64,000 nt of DNA from QVMM01 sp047030855. GTDB lineage: Bacteria > Bacteroidota > Bacteroidia > Bacteroidales > Dysgonomonadaceae. Shown piece after piece: positions 56,170-64,000 of this stretch; position 1 is the first letter of the stretch; each line of letters opens with the position of its first letter. The notes beneath the pieces were generated by a model that worked only from the letters and a program-made list of their open reading frames with translations, did no database searches and was not told where the DNA came from. The DNA lies in assembly GCA_047030855.1 (NCBI GenBank), contig JBKYIJ010000008.1, positions 620,001 to 684,000 on the forward strand. The letters are read 5' to 3'. A program made the position numbers and the translations under genes.

Positions 56170-57237
56170 AATGCGAATCAGTATTTAAAAAATTAGATAA
56201 ATGAATGCGATGGCAATTTTTCCCATCGTATGTACTAAAAGTCCAGATGTTGATCTGACTTTATGTGCTCTTTTGAATTTTTGTTTTTACATTCAACCAG
56301 TTGAAAAATGATTCTATAGGTTGTCTGATCTTGGAAACAGCCGTTGAAAATAAGTCATTAGAAGCCTTGTTTCGTTGTTTTTCTTGATCAGATTGTCCTT
56401 TGATTTCTTTAACAGGAGTGAGCATTTCAATATTTTGATTTTGCTTCTTTTGCTTGTCAAAGTATTCAAAATCAGAATATATTTTATCACCAAAGATAGT
56501 TCGGTCAAAGATTGCATCTCCCCAATTTTGTTTAAAGACAGTTAAATCATTATCCTCTGCTGGAGTAAAAGTTATGCTTTCGGGAAAAGGGATTGTTCCT
56601 TTTCGTCTAAAAGCAAGAGCATGAAGTTTAAGACCAAAATAATATTGGTTCTTTGTAGAGCAAAATCCTTTAGTCACCAACTCTCTTGCTACTTTTGCTT
56701 CTCTATTTCTTCCTCCACAAGTGATAATTGGCATAGAATCAACCAGTGATATATCAAAGTCACAATCATCTGGAATGAATGAATTTATCAATCTCTGGGA
56801 TAATACTTTAAAAGCCTCATTAAGACGGTTTAATCTTAAATTGAAAGTCTGATAGGATGGCAGTAAAGGAAACCAGGAAGAAAGATATTCTTTTGCAAAA
56901 GAATGTATATCTTTGACTTCGAAATATTTCTGACAATAACCTGCAAACAGGTAAATGGTCATTATTTCCTGGTCTGTAAAGGATGGGGCATTGTTGTTAC
57001 TGTATCTTTGACAGTAATACTTTAGCTCTGAATCATATAAATCACAGATATACATATAAATCTTTATCAGTTTAAGCTCTTTCTTCTTGGGAATCATAGT
57101 TAAAGAAATGTGTGGTAATATTCCTTTAAATTAATGATTTTCAAGAGATTGAGCAAACACGCAACACGCCTATTTTATTGATAATTAATATTTTAACTAA
57201 ATAAACCTGCGACTAGTTTCAACTACTGATTCGCATT
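56170..57237 (-). mobile_element. IS element with terminal inverted repeats (IS982/IS4-like)
   Basis: Terminal inverted repeats match over 15 bases, TAATGCGAATCAGTA at 56169-56183 and its complement at 57224-57238. A possible 6-base target duplication, ATTATT, borders both sides (56164-56169 and 57238-57243) if the repeat is taken as 14 bases, though the AT-rich context makes this uncertain. It carries one minus-strand transposase gene. Insertion is about 165 bases before the giant surface protein gene. Confidence 0.8.
56185..57097 (-). pseudogene. DDE transposase, frameshifted near C-terminus
   Basis: The frame from the ATG at 57097 stops at 56261 after 278 residues. Skipping one base at 56263 continues through TKVRSTSGLLVHTMGKIAIA to a stop at 56185, the usual end of this family, for about 303 residues. 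DDE positions are in SLVDSMPIITCG, FGDKIYSDFEYFD and RQPIESFFNWLNVKT. The N-terminal QRYSNNNAPSFTDQEIMTIY is typical of this Bacteroidota transposase group. The last 25 residues follow the catalytic Glu, so activity is doubtful but not excluded. Confidence 0.8.
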
Positions 57238-57402
57238 ATTATTATTATTTTTGCCTTTTATTATTATAGTATTTATTGTGTTTCTATATGAGATAGAAGC
57301 TATGACTTACAGAAAATTACAAACATATTTACAAACTAGATATTGATTAATTCTAAATCTATTCTAATTTCAAGGATTACTTAACATAAAGCAAATATAC
57401 AA
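57238..57402 (+). other. Upstream region of the giant T9SS gene
   Basis: AT-rich leader between the IS right end and the ATG at 57403. No clear TAnnTTTG box was found, so the native promoter may have been separated by the IS insertion or lie within the IS end. Confidence 0.3.
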
Positions 57403-60400
57403 ATGAAAACTTTTTACCCTATTCGTAAATGTTTTTTTGCTATGTTGATAATGCTTGCGGGCTTTTCCTTTAAAAGCTACTCGCAGTGTGACAATATCAG
57501 CGTAAAAATGAAAACAACCGGTTCCCCCTGCGGACAGAACGGTGCCATAGAAGTAATTGTGACAGGTAACGATGTCAGCGGCGACAATCCCAAATACACC
57601 CAGTTGCAATACAGGGCGTACAAAACAGGATCGGATCCCACTGACGTAAAATGGGTCGACCAGAGTACAATAAACGGACTGTCTCCCGGTACCTACACGG
57701 TAGAAATACAAGGAAAGTGTAAGGAAGCTCCCGGAGGAGGCTATGTGCCGAAAACGGTCAGTACGACAGTCGTAGTGCAACAGCTTGGCAGCTGGGCTCC
57801 TCTTGAGATGAGCGCAAAAATAGAAAGCAAAAGCTGGACTTGCGTTCCGTCCGGAGTCATAAGTTTCAGCGGACTCAAAGGCGGCACGGGACCCTACAAG
57901 CTGGTTATCACTAAGTTTCCCGCCACATACACGGGAGACACCGTCATATACGAGGGCGCCAACAGGCCTTCGGCGACGTTGTACGTAAAAAAGCTGACTA
58001 CAGGCGATTACACCTTCGTGCTGAGGGAAAGCAGCGAGTGCAAGACAACCATAGAGTACGAAATCAAGATAGAAGCCCTTACGGGAATGCCTTCCTCCCT
58101 GTTTCTCTATAACTATTATTATCCCGGACAAACCGGAGTTTACCCGACTCCTACCGATGACGCGAACTGGAGAAAAACTCTGGCATTATATAGAACGCAA
58201 ACATTTACAGGAAGCAATGCCGATTTCCAGTATATTATCCTAAACTGGGGCGAATTCCTCGAATATTCCGTCTATTATCCGAGCGATAATATATCGGACC
58301 CTAATGCCCTGACTTGGACGGGATTCGATGAAACACCCTCTTCGGACGGTTATCTGAGAATTAAAAACCTGCGTTTCACTGCCGGACAAGCCCAGCAGGA
58401 CAGGACAAACAGGTCGCCGAAACTGCTTGTACGCCCCAAAGGATGTACCGATACGCAATACGTTAAAGACTATAATACTTTAAGTATAAGTAATTTCAGT
58501 CCATATACTAATTTGACATATGAAGATTGCGGAAAAGGGAATATGCTATTCTATGCTTATGTCAGTTATTGGTACGGGATTGCCAGCTACCCGGTGAGTT
58601 ACAGGGTTCTTGCTCCCGATAACAGCGTAATGGCTTCGGGGGGGCCCTTTAATTATGCGGAAGCAGGATCTGCAAACGCAAAAACACTCAGCGGTCTTGC
58701 GGCAGGTACATATAAAATAGAATATACCGATGCCGAAAATTATAAATATACTACCAATTTCACCGTTAGCAGCCTGACTCCTGTTAATGCCTTCTTTGGA
58801 AATTCATGGACTGTAGGATGCGCTACATCCGAAATCCCGTATTTGTATACGGGTAATACGGCCAATGGAAAAACCCGAGATATAACAAAAGTAAAATACA
58901 TCCGGACCGAAAGAACCAGCGACGGAGGATACACTTGGGTTACCGATAATACCTATCCCAAGCCTACCTTTACGGAAGTTTACCCATCCGCGCTTCCCGC
59001 CGATTCGTTGACTAAATATACATACGCTATCAGTCTCTGGGCGAATTCCTTGGAAAACACCCTTCTACCGTATGTACAATATAGTAATATGAAAACGATA
59101 TTTTCCAAGGTAACCCCGGTAAATATCGGTACATCTTCCCGGTACAGGCAGATATACGAGGTGACCGACAATTGCGGGGTAACACGTACTATAACCTCAT
59201 CCCTCACTAACAGCAGTTATTACTATACCCACGAAGAAGCTGCAAAAATAGAAATAGAAAGAGCCTGTACAGGAGAATTTAAGTTCACTTTCCCCAACTT
59301 TTCCACCCTGATGAAGCAACATCCGAGAACAACCAACGTCAGTGAGGCTTATATCAGACCTCATATAACTGTCTATTCACGGCCGATAGGAGCTTCTATT
59401 TGGTATAGAGGAAACAGTGCTTACTCTGTGAACAATCCGGGCGATTGGGTCGAGGCTGATAAGCCCGGTAAATACGTTTTTGCCGTAAGCAACAGTTCAT
59501 CAGTTTACTCTTATTATCCTCTGGAAACATATTGTACCCAGTTGTACGAAGTAACGGTCGACGCGCTACCCGTATTCGAGATGGACGATTCCAATACTGC
59601 CGCCTACCGCTGTCCCGGATCCAGCATCGGGGAAGGCTTTATCCAGATCAAGGTCAAGAACGGTATCGGGCCTTTCCGTTTCGAACTGTGGGACCAAACC
59701 AGAACCAAAAGATTATCGCCGAAAGAAGGCGAACCCAACAATACCACAGGATTGTTCACAGGCTGGGACATATCCGGCAGTGATCTTTACTATGTCAAGG
59801 CTTATGACGACGGTTGCGCTCCAACCAGAATATCCTCGTTCGAACAACGTGTTGACGTCTATGACCTGAGCAACAAAGCTATTGTATGGAGTCCGCAGCC
59901 CATCGTCTGCATCGGCGACACCATCCGTCTGGAAGCCCTCGCCCTTGGCGACACAGACTACGAATGGAGCTTCGACAACGGACGCTGGAGCTGGAGCTAT
60001 ACGGGACGTACCCCAAAAATCCCCGACGCCACCCTCGACATGAACGGCGAGTTCACCCTGAATGTACGAGTACCCGGTTGCGGCAACACCATTATGACCT
60101 CAAAAATACAGATCAACGTAGGGGAGAACACCCTTTACTGGAACCCGGCAGCAACCGACGGCGACTGGTTCAACACGGCAAACTGGCTGACCAAGGACGC
60201 AAGTCCTACTATTTCGGTGCCGGCTCCTTGTACCACCGTACACATACCCGGCATGGCAAGCATCTTCCCTGATTTACATTTCGATCCCACTTTCGACAGA
60301 GGCTATCCCTTCTGCGACACCATCGTCTACCATTACGGCAGCGAAACCGCCTATCCCAGCTACCTGAGATATAACCGTGCAAAAATACAGTACAACTTCG

Positions 60401-62049
60401 GTTACTACGACACCCCGACCCCCGAGGAAAGCGGAATCCCGGAATACGATAAAGATACGGATTTCCCGGGCTACGACTGGGCGAATGACATCCCCAGGAT
60501 CCCCAGGGCTCGCTTCTCTATGCTAGCTGCTCCCCTGAAATACCAGACCGGCGGGGACTTTGCCCTTGCAGGCTATCCCAACTTCTACCAGAGGCTGTTC
60601 AATTCGAACAACCCCGAAAACGGAACGCCTGCCGATGACGAATTCACCGGTACATTCAGTACCGCGAACATCGACCTGTCCACCACAGGGCATGCGCTGG
60701 CTATCTGGCCGGGAGACTATGATTCAAGCGTAACAGGACAAAAAGACCACAAATACCTGGAAGCCCTCCAGGGAGTCATGGAAATGCCTTACATTATGAA
60801 TCCTTACATAGAAGCCCAGCGTCCGCTGCAAATGTATAACACGGCGGATTCCACCAGTACATTCTGTCAGTATTCGTATATAACTCTCGAGCCCGAATGC
60901 TGGAATAACCCCACGAAACTGCAGCGAGGCTACAAATCGTTCCGTTTCGTCTTCGAAAAGGACAACGACAAGCCCGAAACCGTATTCGACGGGGAAAACA
61001 ACGTAGCCGTATACAAGATGAAACTGAACAAGCCCAATTCGGGAGAGAGAATCATGATCGGTAACCCGACCATGGGACATATCGACTTCGATAAGCTGTA
61101 CGCCCTAAACAGTTCGGTAATCAAGAACTATTTCCAGATCGTGGAAGCCGCAACCAACCAGACCCTGACTTATAGCATCGGTTCTCCGGGTAACGACATC
61201 GACAGCCCGGACATCCCGCCTTTGCAGGCGATTATAATCGCCCTTAAGAATCCTGCGGCAACCGGCAACGAACTGCAGTTCTATCTCGAAGGCAAGAACA
61301 GCGTTATGAAAGCAGGTTCGACGGTTCTCCCCAGAGCAGCCAAGGCGGAAAAAGAAAGCCTTAGCGGATCCATAGTGGTTAATGCCGTTACACCGACAAG
61401 GATTAGCAAAGCTGTTTTGACCTTCAACGACCCGGAACACGAAAGTATAATAAAAACCCGTCCCGACGACGACTTCGACAAAAAGGCGGAAATAGCCTAT
61501 ATAGGCAGTGACGGATACCTCTACAGGAATCTGGTGGAGAACGGCACGACCAAGCCTTCCGTAATCAGGCTGAGCGTCGAATCCTTGTATAAGGGCAGCG
61601 ATGCACAGCTTCAGATAGAAGTCGGCGGTAACCTGATAAAAAGCATAACCCTTGTCGATAAAGTCGAAAATACAGAAAAAGACGTTACCAACGGCGGAAG
61701 CTATGTCTTCCAACACAGGTACAACCGGACTGAAAACGGCAAACCGGGACTCGACAACCAAAGGTTTGAATTACGTATTACCTATCAGGACGAATCGGGA
61801 TTAAACATCGGAAATAATGCAGAAGCCAAGTTATCGGTAATATGCTATAAGAACGACCTTATGGTCGACAGCAGCAGACCTATCGAAAATGTAAGGATTA
61901 CGAATTTAGCGGGAATAAGTGTTATCTCTGAAAAACCGTCGAATGAGTTCTCTTACAGAAAGAGACTGGATATTGCTGCCGGAGTATACATTGTTGAAAC
62001 AATGCTTGAAGACGGACAGGTAAAAACCAATAAAATTATTGTACAATGA
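57403..62049 (+). CDS. Giant T9SS type A surface protein (1548 residues)
   Basis: An exported protein with a signal peptide ending near SYSQ (about 27). The N-terminal half has repeated Ig-like/SprB-type units opening with cysteine-containing phrases (CDNISVKMKTTGSPCGQNGA, LSPGTYTVEIQGKC, LAAGTYKIEYTDAENY, RCPGSSIGEGFIQIKVKNGI). At about 915-945 comes DGDWFNTANWLTKDASPT, a motif of T9SS cell-surface proteins; at about 1205-1225 is RIMIGNPTMGHIDFDKLYAL. The last 60 residues form a type A sorting signal (VRITNLAGISVISE to AAGVYIVETMLEDGQVKTNK). Base composition is mosaic along the gene. It overlaps the next gene by four bases. An adhesin or matrix role is inferred. Confidence 0.85.
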   Translation: MKTFYPIRKCFFAMLIMLAGFSFKSYSQCDNISVKMKTTGSPCGQNGAIEVIVTGNDVSGDNPKYTQLQYRAYKTGSDPTDVKWVDQSTINGLSPGTYTVEIQGKCKEAPGGGYVPKTVSTTVVVQQLGSWAPLEMSAKIESKSWTCVPSGVISFSGLKGGTGPYKLVITKFPATYTGDTVIYEGANRPSATLYVKKLTTGDYTFVLRESSECKTTIEYEIKIEALTGMPSSLFLYNYYYPGQTGVYPTPTDDANWRKTLALYRTQTFTGSNADFQYIILNWGEFLEYSVYYPSDNISDPNALTWTGFDETPSSDGYLRIKNLRFTAGQAQQDRTNRSPKLLVRPKGCTDTQYVKDYNTLSISNFSPYTNLTYEDCGKGNMLFYAYVSYWYGIASYPVSYRVLAPDNSVMASGGPFNYAEAGSANAKTLSGLAAGTYKIEYTDAENYKYTTNFTVSSLTPVNAFFGNSWTVGCATSEIPYLYTGNTANGKTRDITKVKYIRTERTSDGGYTWVTDNTYPKPTFTEVYPSALPADSLTKYTYAISLWANSLENTLLPYVQYSNMKTIFSKVTPVNIGTSSRYRQIYEVTDNCGVTRTITSSLTNSSYYYTHEEAAKIEIERACTGEFKFTFPNFSTLMKQHPRTTNVSEAYIRPHITVYSRPIGASIWYRGNSAYSVNNPGDWVEADKPGKYVFAVSNSSSVYSYYPLETYCTQLYEVTVDALPVFEMDDSNTAAYRCPGSSIGEGFIQIKVKNGIGPFRFELWDQTRTKRLSPKEGEPNNTTGLFTGWDISGSDLYYVKAYDDGCAPTRISSFEQRVDVYDLSNKAIVWSPQPIVCIGDTIRLEALALGDTDYEWSFDNGRWSWSYTGRTPKIPDATLDMNGEFTLNVRVPGCGNTIMTSKIQINVGENTLYWNPAATDGDWFNTANWLTKDASPTISVPAPCTTVHIPGMASIFPDLHFDPTFDRGYPFCDTIVYHYGSETAYPSYLRYNRAKIQYNFGYYDTPTPEESGIPEYDKDTDFPGYDWANDIPRIPRARFSMLAAPLKYQTGGDFALAGYPNFYQRLFNSNNPENGTPADDEFTGTFSTANIDLSTTGHALAIWPGDYDSSVTGQKDHKYLEALQGVMEMPYIMNPYIEAQRPLQMYNTADSTSTFCQYSYITLEPECWNNPTKLQRGYKSFRFVFEKDNDKPETVFDGENNVAVYKMKLNKPNSGERIMIGNPTMGHIDFDKLYALNSSVIKNYFQIVEAATNQTLTYSIGSPGNDIDSPDIPPLQAIIIALKNPAATGNELQFYLEGKNSVMKAGSTVLPRAAKAEKESLSGSIVVNAVTPTRISKAVLTFNDPEHESIIKTRPDDDFDKKAEIAYIGSDGYLYRNLVENGTTKPSVIRLSVESLYKGSDAQLQIEVGGNLIKSITLVDKVENTEKDVTNGGSYVFQHRYNRTENGKPGLDNQRFELRITYQDESGLNIGNNAEAKLSVICYKNDLMVDSSRPIENVRITNLAGISVISEKPSNEFSYRKRLDIAAGVYIVETMLEDGQVKTNKIIVQ

Positions 62050-62339
62050 AATTGACGAAAAAAATCATATTTACGGCAATCTTCTTGAACAGTTTTATAA
62101 ACCCTTCTATAGCTCAAGAAGATATAACCCTTCCTTCGGAACAGACGTATTCTGAGTTGCAGGATATGTACAGGCAGGGCATGGATGCTTCCGGGCAGGA
62201 GGGTACACCTTCACTCAGGACAAAACCTCCTGTGGGTCCTCCCATTGCAGGGAGCCCTGTGGGTGATCTGCCCGTTGCGGCTTTACTGCTTACGGCTGCC
62301 TCTTATATGATGGTTAAGAAGAGAAGGATAAAAGAATAA
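62046..62339 (+). CDS. Small exported protein with C-terminal anchor
   Basis: A 97-residue protein, start overlapping the stop of the giant gene (ATGA). A signal peptide (about 1-23, ending SIAQ) is followed by an acidic segment, a Pro/Gly linker (KPPVGPPIAGSPVGD), a hydrophobic helix (about 73-89) and the basic tail KKRRIKE. The Pro-Val-Gly-Asp, helix, basic tail order looks like a sorting or anchoring signal. I do not recognise a named family. Coupled translation suggests it works with the giant T9SS protein. Confidence 0.72.
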   Translation: MKLTKKIIFTAIFLNSFINPSIAQEDITLPSEQTYSELQDMYRQGMDASGQEGTPSLRTKPPVGPPIAGSPVGDLPVAALLLTAASYMMVKKRRIKE

Positions 62340-62352
62340 TTTAAAATATTGT

Positions 62353-62390
62353 AAAGAATGGATAGACAAAAGTTTATCCATTCTTTTTTT
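62353..62390 (+). terminator. Rho-independent terminator after the surface-protein pair
   Basis: Stem AAGAATGGATA (62354-62364) with TATCCATTCTT (62375-62385), then a T run. Confidence 0.85.
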
Positions 62391-62433
62391 GTATATCTTT
62401 ATATGGTGTTGAAATATATAATCATTCGATTGC

Positions 62434-62583
62434 ATGAATAAAAACAATAATTTATCAAAATTAATCCCGGTAATGTTCACGTTTTTCGTGATGGGGTTTG
62501 TTGATATGGTTGGCGTTGCTTATTTACTGTTCATGGCATTTAAAATGCAGAAGAGTCCCGGTACGAAAAATGATACATTATAA
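62434..62583 (+). pseudogene. Collapsed MFS sugar transporter remnant (49 residues)
   Basis: The first 29 residues (NNLSKLIPVMFTFFVMGFVD, then MVGVA) match the N-terminus of the FucP-like sugar:H+ symporters of Bacteroidota, which usually continue VGVATNYVK. Here it runs straight into YLLFMAFKMQKSPG and a stop, which resembles the last helix and tail of such a transporter. About 400 codons between appear to be lost in frame. It might still be a small membrane peptide, but an internal deletion is the simpler reading. Confidence 0.6.
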
Positions 62584-62648
62584 TGACAGGTTTTTCTATT
62601 TCGGACTATTCTTATACGGATTTGTCTTCCTAATGAATCGAAATATAC

Positions 62649-62656
62649 TACATTTG
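62649..62656 (+). promoter_or_regulatory. -7 box for the YgiQ-type gene
   Basis: TACATTTG, nine bases before the ATG at 62665, implying an almost leaderless transcript. Confidence 0.4.
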
Positions 62657-62664
62657 CCTATACA

Positions 62665-64000
62665 ATGAATGAATATAAGTTGACTGATTGGCTGCCTACT
62701 ACTAAAAAGGAGGTTGAGATTAGGGGTTGGAATGAATTGGATGTTATCATCTTTTCAGGGGATGCCTATGTCGATCATCCTTCGTTTGGTGCGGCTGTAA
62801 TCGGACGAGTTCTTGAAAAAGAAGGTTTGAAAGTGGCGATTGTTCCGCAGCCTAACTGGAGAGATGATCTGAGAGATTTTAAAAAATTAGGAAAACCTCG
62901 CCTGTTTTTCGGAATTTCAGCAGGGGCAATGGATTCCATGATCAACCATTATACGGCTAATAAAAGGCTGCGTTCTGACGATGCCTATACGCCTAACGGA
63001 GTTTCAGGCATGCGTCCCGACAGGACTTCTATCGTTTACTCAAACATCCTTAAAAAGTTATATCCTGATGTTCCCATTGTTTTGGGTGGGATAGAGGCTT
63101 CTTTGCGAAGAATAACTCACTACGATTATTGGGACGATAAGCTTCATCGTTCAATATTGCTGGACTCCCAAGCCGATTTGTTGGTTTATGGGATGGGTGA
63201 GTTGCCTATTAAAGAGATTGTCGGCAGGCTTAATAGAGACGCGTCTTTTACTGATCTACACGATATTCCTCAGACTTCTTATGTGACAGATCGTATTTTG
63301 CAGAAATTCGATGAAAAGGATGATATTAGTCTTTTTTCGCATGAAGAATGTGAGACTGATAAACTAAAACAAGCGAAGAATTTTAAAATCGTAGAGGAGC
63401 AATCTAATATGATGTTTGCATCTCGTATCCTCCAAAAAGTTTCCGGCAAAGTAGTCGTTGTCAACCCTCCTTATCCTCCGATGAACGAAGCACAGGTTGA
63501 TATGTCTTTCGATTTGCCTTATACCCGATTACCACATCCTAAGTATAAAGATAAAACCATCCCTGCTTTTGAGATGATAAAATTCTCCGTGAATATGCAC
63601 AGAGGATGTTTTGGTGGATGTTCGTTTTGTACGATTTCTGCTCATCAGGGGAAATTTGTTGTGTCCCGTTCCAAGAAATCAATTCTTAAGGAAGTTGATG
63701 AAATTACAAAAATGTCTGATTTTAAAGGATATTTGAGCGATTTAGGAGGTCCTTCCGCAAATATGTACGGTATGGAGGGCATTGATAAAGATATTTGTGC
63801 CAAATGCAGAAAACCTTCCTGCATATATCCTAAGATATGCAAAAATATAGATGTCGACTATACTAAAATATTAGATATATATAAATCTGTAAATTCCAAT
63901 TCTAAAATAAAGAAATCTTTTATTGGAAGCGGCATCCGATATGATATGGGAATCAATGACGTAAATAAAGCTCAGGATTATCCTAACATAAAATCTTCAA
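62665..64000 (+). CDS. YgiQ-family radical SAM protein, 3' end outside window
   Basis: An open frame of 445 codons runs off the window. The N-terminus (LTDWLPTTKKEVEIRGWNEL, then DVIIFSGDAYVDHPSFGAAV) is the YgiQ signature region (DUF3362-containing family). A vitamin-B12-binding-like domain follows (PIVLGGIEASLRRITHYDYW), and the radical SAM cluster motif CFGGCSFC lies at about residue 316 within SVNMHRGCFGGCSFCTISAH. A later Cys-rich loop (ICAKCRKPSC, YPKIC) may bind another cluster or metal. Reaction and substrate of YgiQ proteins are not known. The start codon at 62665 is preferred because it gives the conserved N-terminus. Confidence 0.9.
   Translation, partial: MNEYKLTDWLPTTKKEVEIRGWNELDVIIFSGDAYVDHPSFGAAVIGRVLEKEGLKVAIVPQPNWRDDLRDFKKLGKPRLFFGISAGAMDSMINHYTANKRLRSDDAYTPNGVSGMRPDRTSIVYSNILKKLYPDVPIVLGGIEASLRRITHYDYWDDKLHRSILLDSQADLLVYGMGELPIKEIVGRLNRDASFTDLHDIPQTSYVTDRILQKFDEKDDISLFSHEECETDKLKQAKNFKIVEEQSNMMFASRILQKVSGKVVVVNPPYPPMNEAQVDMSFDLPYTRLPHPKYKDKTIPAFEMIKFSVNMHRGCFGGCSFCTISAHQGKFVVSRSKKSILKEVDEITKMSDFKGYLSDLGGPSANMYGMEGIDKDICAKCRKPSCIYPKICKNIDVDYTKILDIYKSVNSNSKIKKSFIGSGIRYDMGINDVNKAQDYPNIKSS

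Noticed and set aside
57370..58131. Minus-strand open frame of 253 codons
   Set aside because: Antisense to the 5' end of the giant T9SS gene, whose signal peptide and repeats are convincing.
61105..61761. Minus-strand open frame of 218 codons
   Set aside because: Antisense shadow in the G+C-rich part of the giant gene; no motif or start context.
1..64000. CRISPR arrays or restriction, toxin or anti-phage modules
   Set aside because: No regularly spaced direct repeats and no Cas, methyltransferase-restriction, toxin-antitoxin or retron-like genes were seen on either strand.

Overview
The window is a stretch of Bacteroidota chromosome, most likely order Bacteroidales. The signs are type IX secretion (T9SS) type A C-terminal signals, a FimA/Mfa-like fimbrillin, a TonB receptor with DUF4876 and DUF6850 partners, a surface lipoprotein with an acidic tract after its lipid cysteine, and promoters of the Bacteroidota TAnnTTTG type. 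Genus cannot be fixed from the sequence; Dysgonomonas- or Parabacteroides-like bacteria would fit.

Layout. 1-8.7 kb: a cut secreted protein, a GHL10 glycosidase-like protein, and a complete MacAB/TolC-type efflux operon on the minus strand. 8.8-12.0 kb: an arginine/citrulline block (arginine deiminase-like enzyme, CtlX, ornithine aminotransferase). 12.0-21.2 kb: housekeeping genes (GtrA, bifunctional nuclease, RsmE, O-methyltransferase, RbfA, LolC/E-like permease, phosphate transporter pair, PurF-like amidotransferase). 21.3-27.2 kb: a pentapeptide-repeat membrane protein, then a beheaded TonB receptor with DUF4876 lipoprotein and DUF6850 barrel. 27.4-39.0 kb: a surface polysaccharide cluster (UDP-sugar epimerase and dehydrogenase, Wzx, Wzy, decayed fragments, three GT4 enzymes, and PglC/PglD/PglE-like enzymes), ending in a two-way terminator. 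39.0-46.3 kb: a fimbrillin divergent from a YadA-head-like secreted protein and a T9SS leucine-rich-repeat protein. 46.4-55.6 kb: a zinc peptidase, tandem metallophosphoesterases, an AspT-like transporter, BirA, MmcQ/YjbR, YraN, LicD, an aminotransferase and a methyltransferase. 55.7-57.2 kb: tRNA-Met, a scarred integration region and an IS element. 57.4-64 kb: a 1548-residue T9SS surface protein coupled to a 97-residue membrane protein, a collapsed sugar-transporter gene and the start of a YgiQ-type radical SAM gene.

Two themes stand out. First, about a dozen single-base frame breaks split otherwise full-length genes, most of them in homopolymers of six or more. They hit a housekeeping gene as well as surface genes, so assembly error is the leading explanation, although phase variation of surface genes cannot be excluded. 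Second, much of the window builds the cell surface: polysaccharide, fimbria, T9SS proteins, TonB uptake and LicD decoration. Several of these loci look rearranged (receptor missing its 5' half, transporter reduced to its two ends, glycosyltransferase and polymerase fragments, mosaic base composition inside the giant surface gene).
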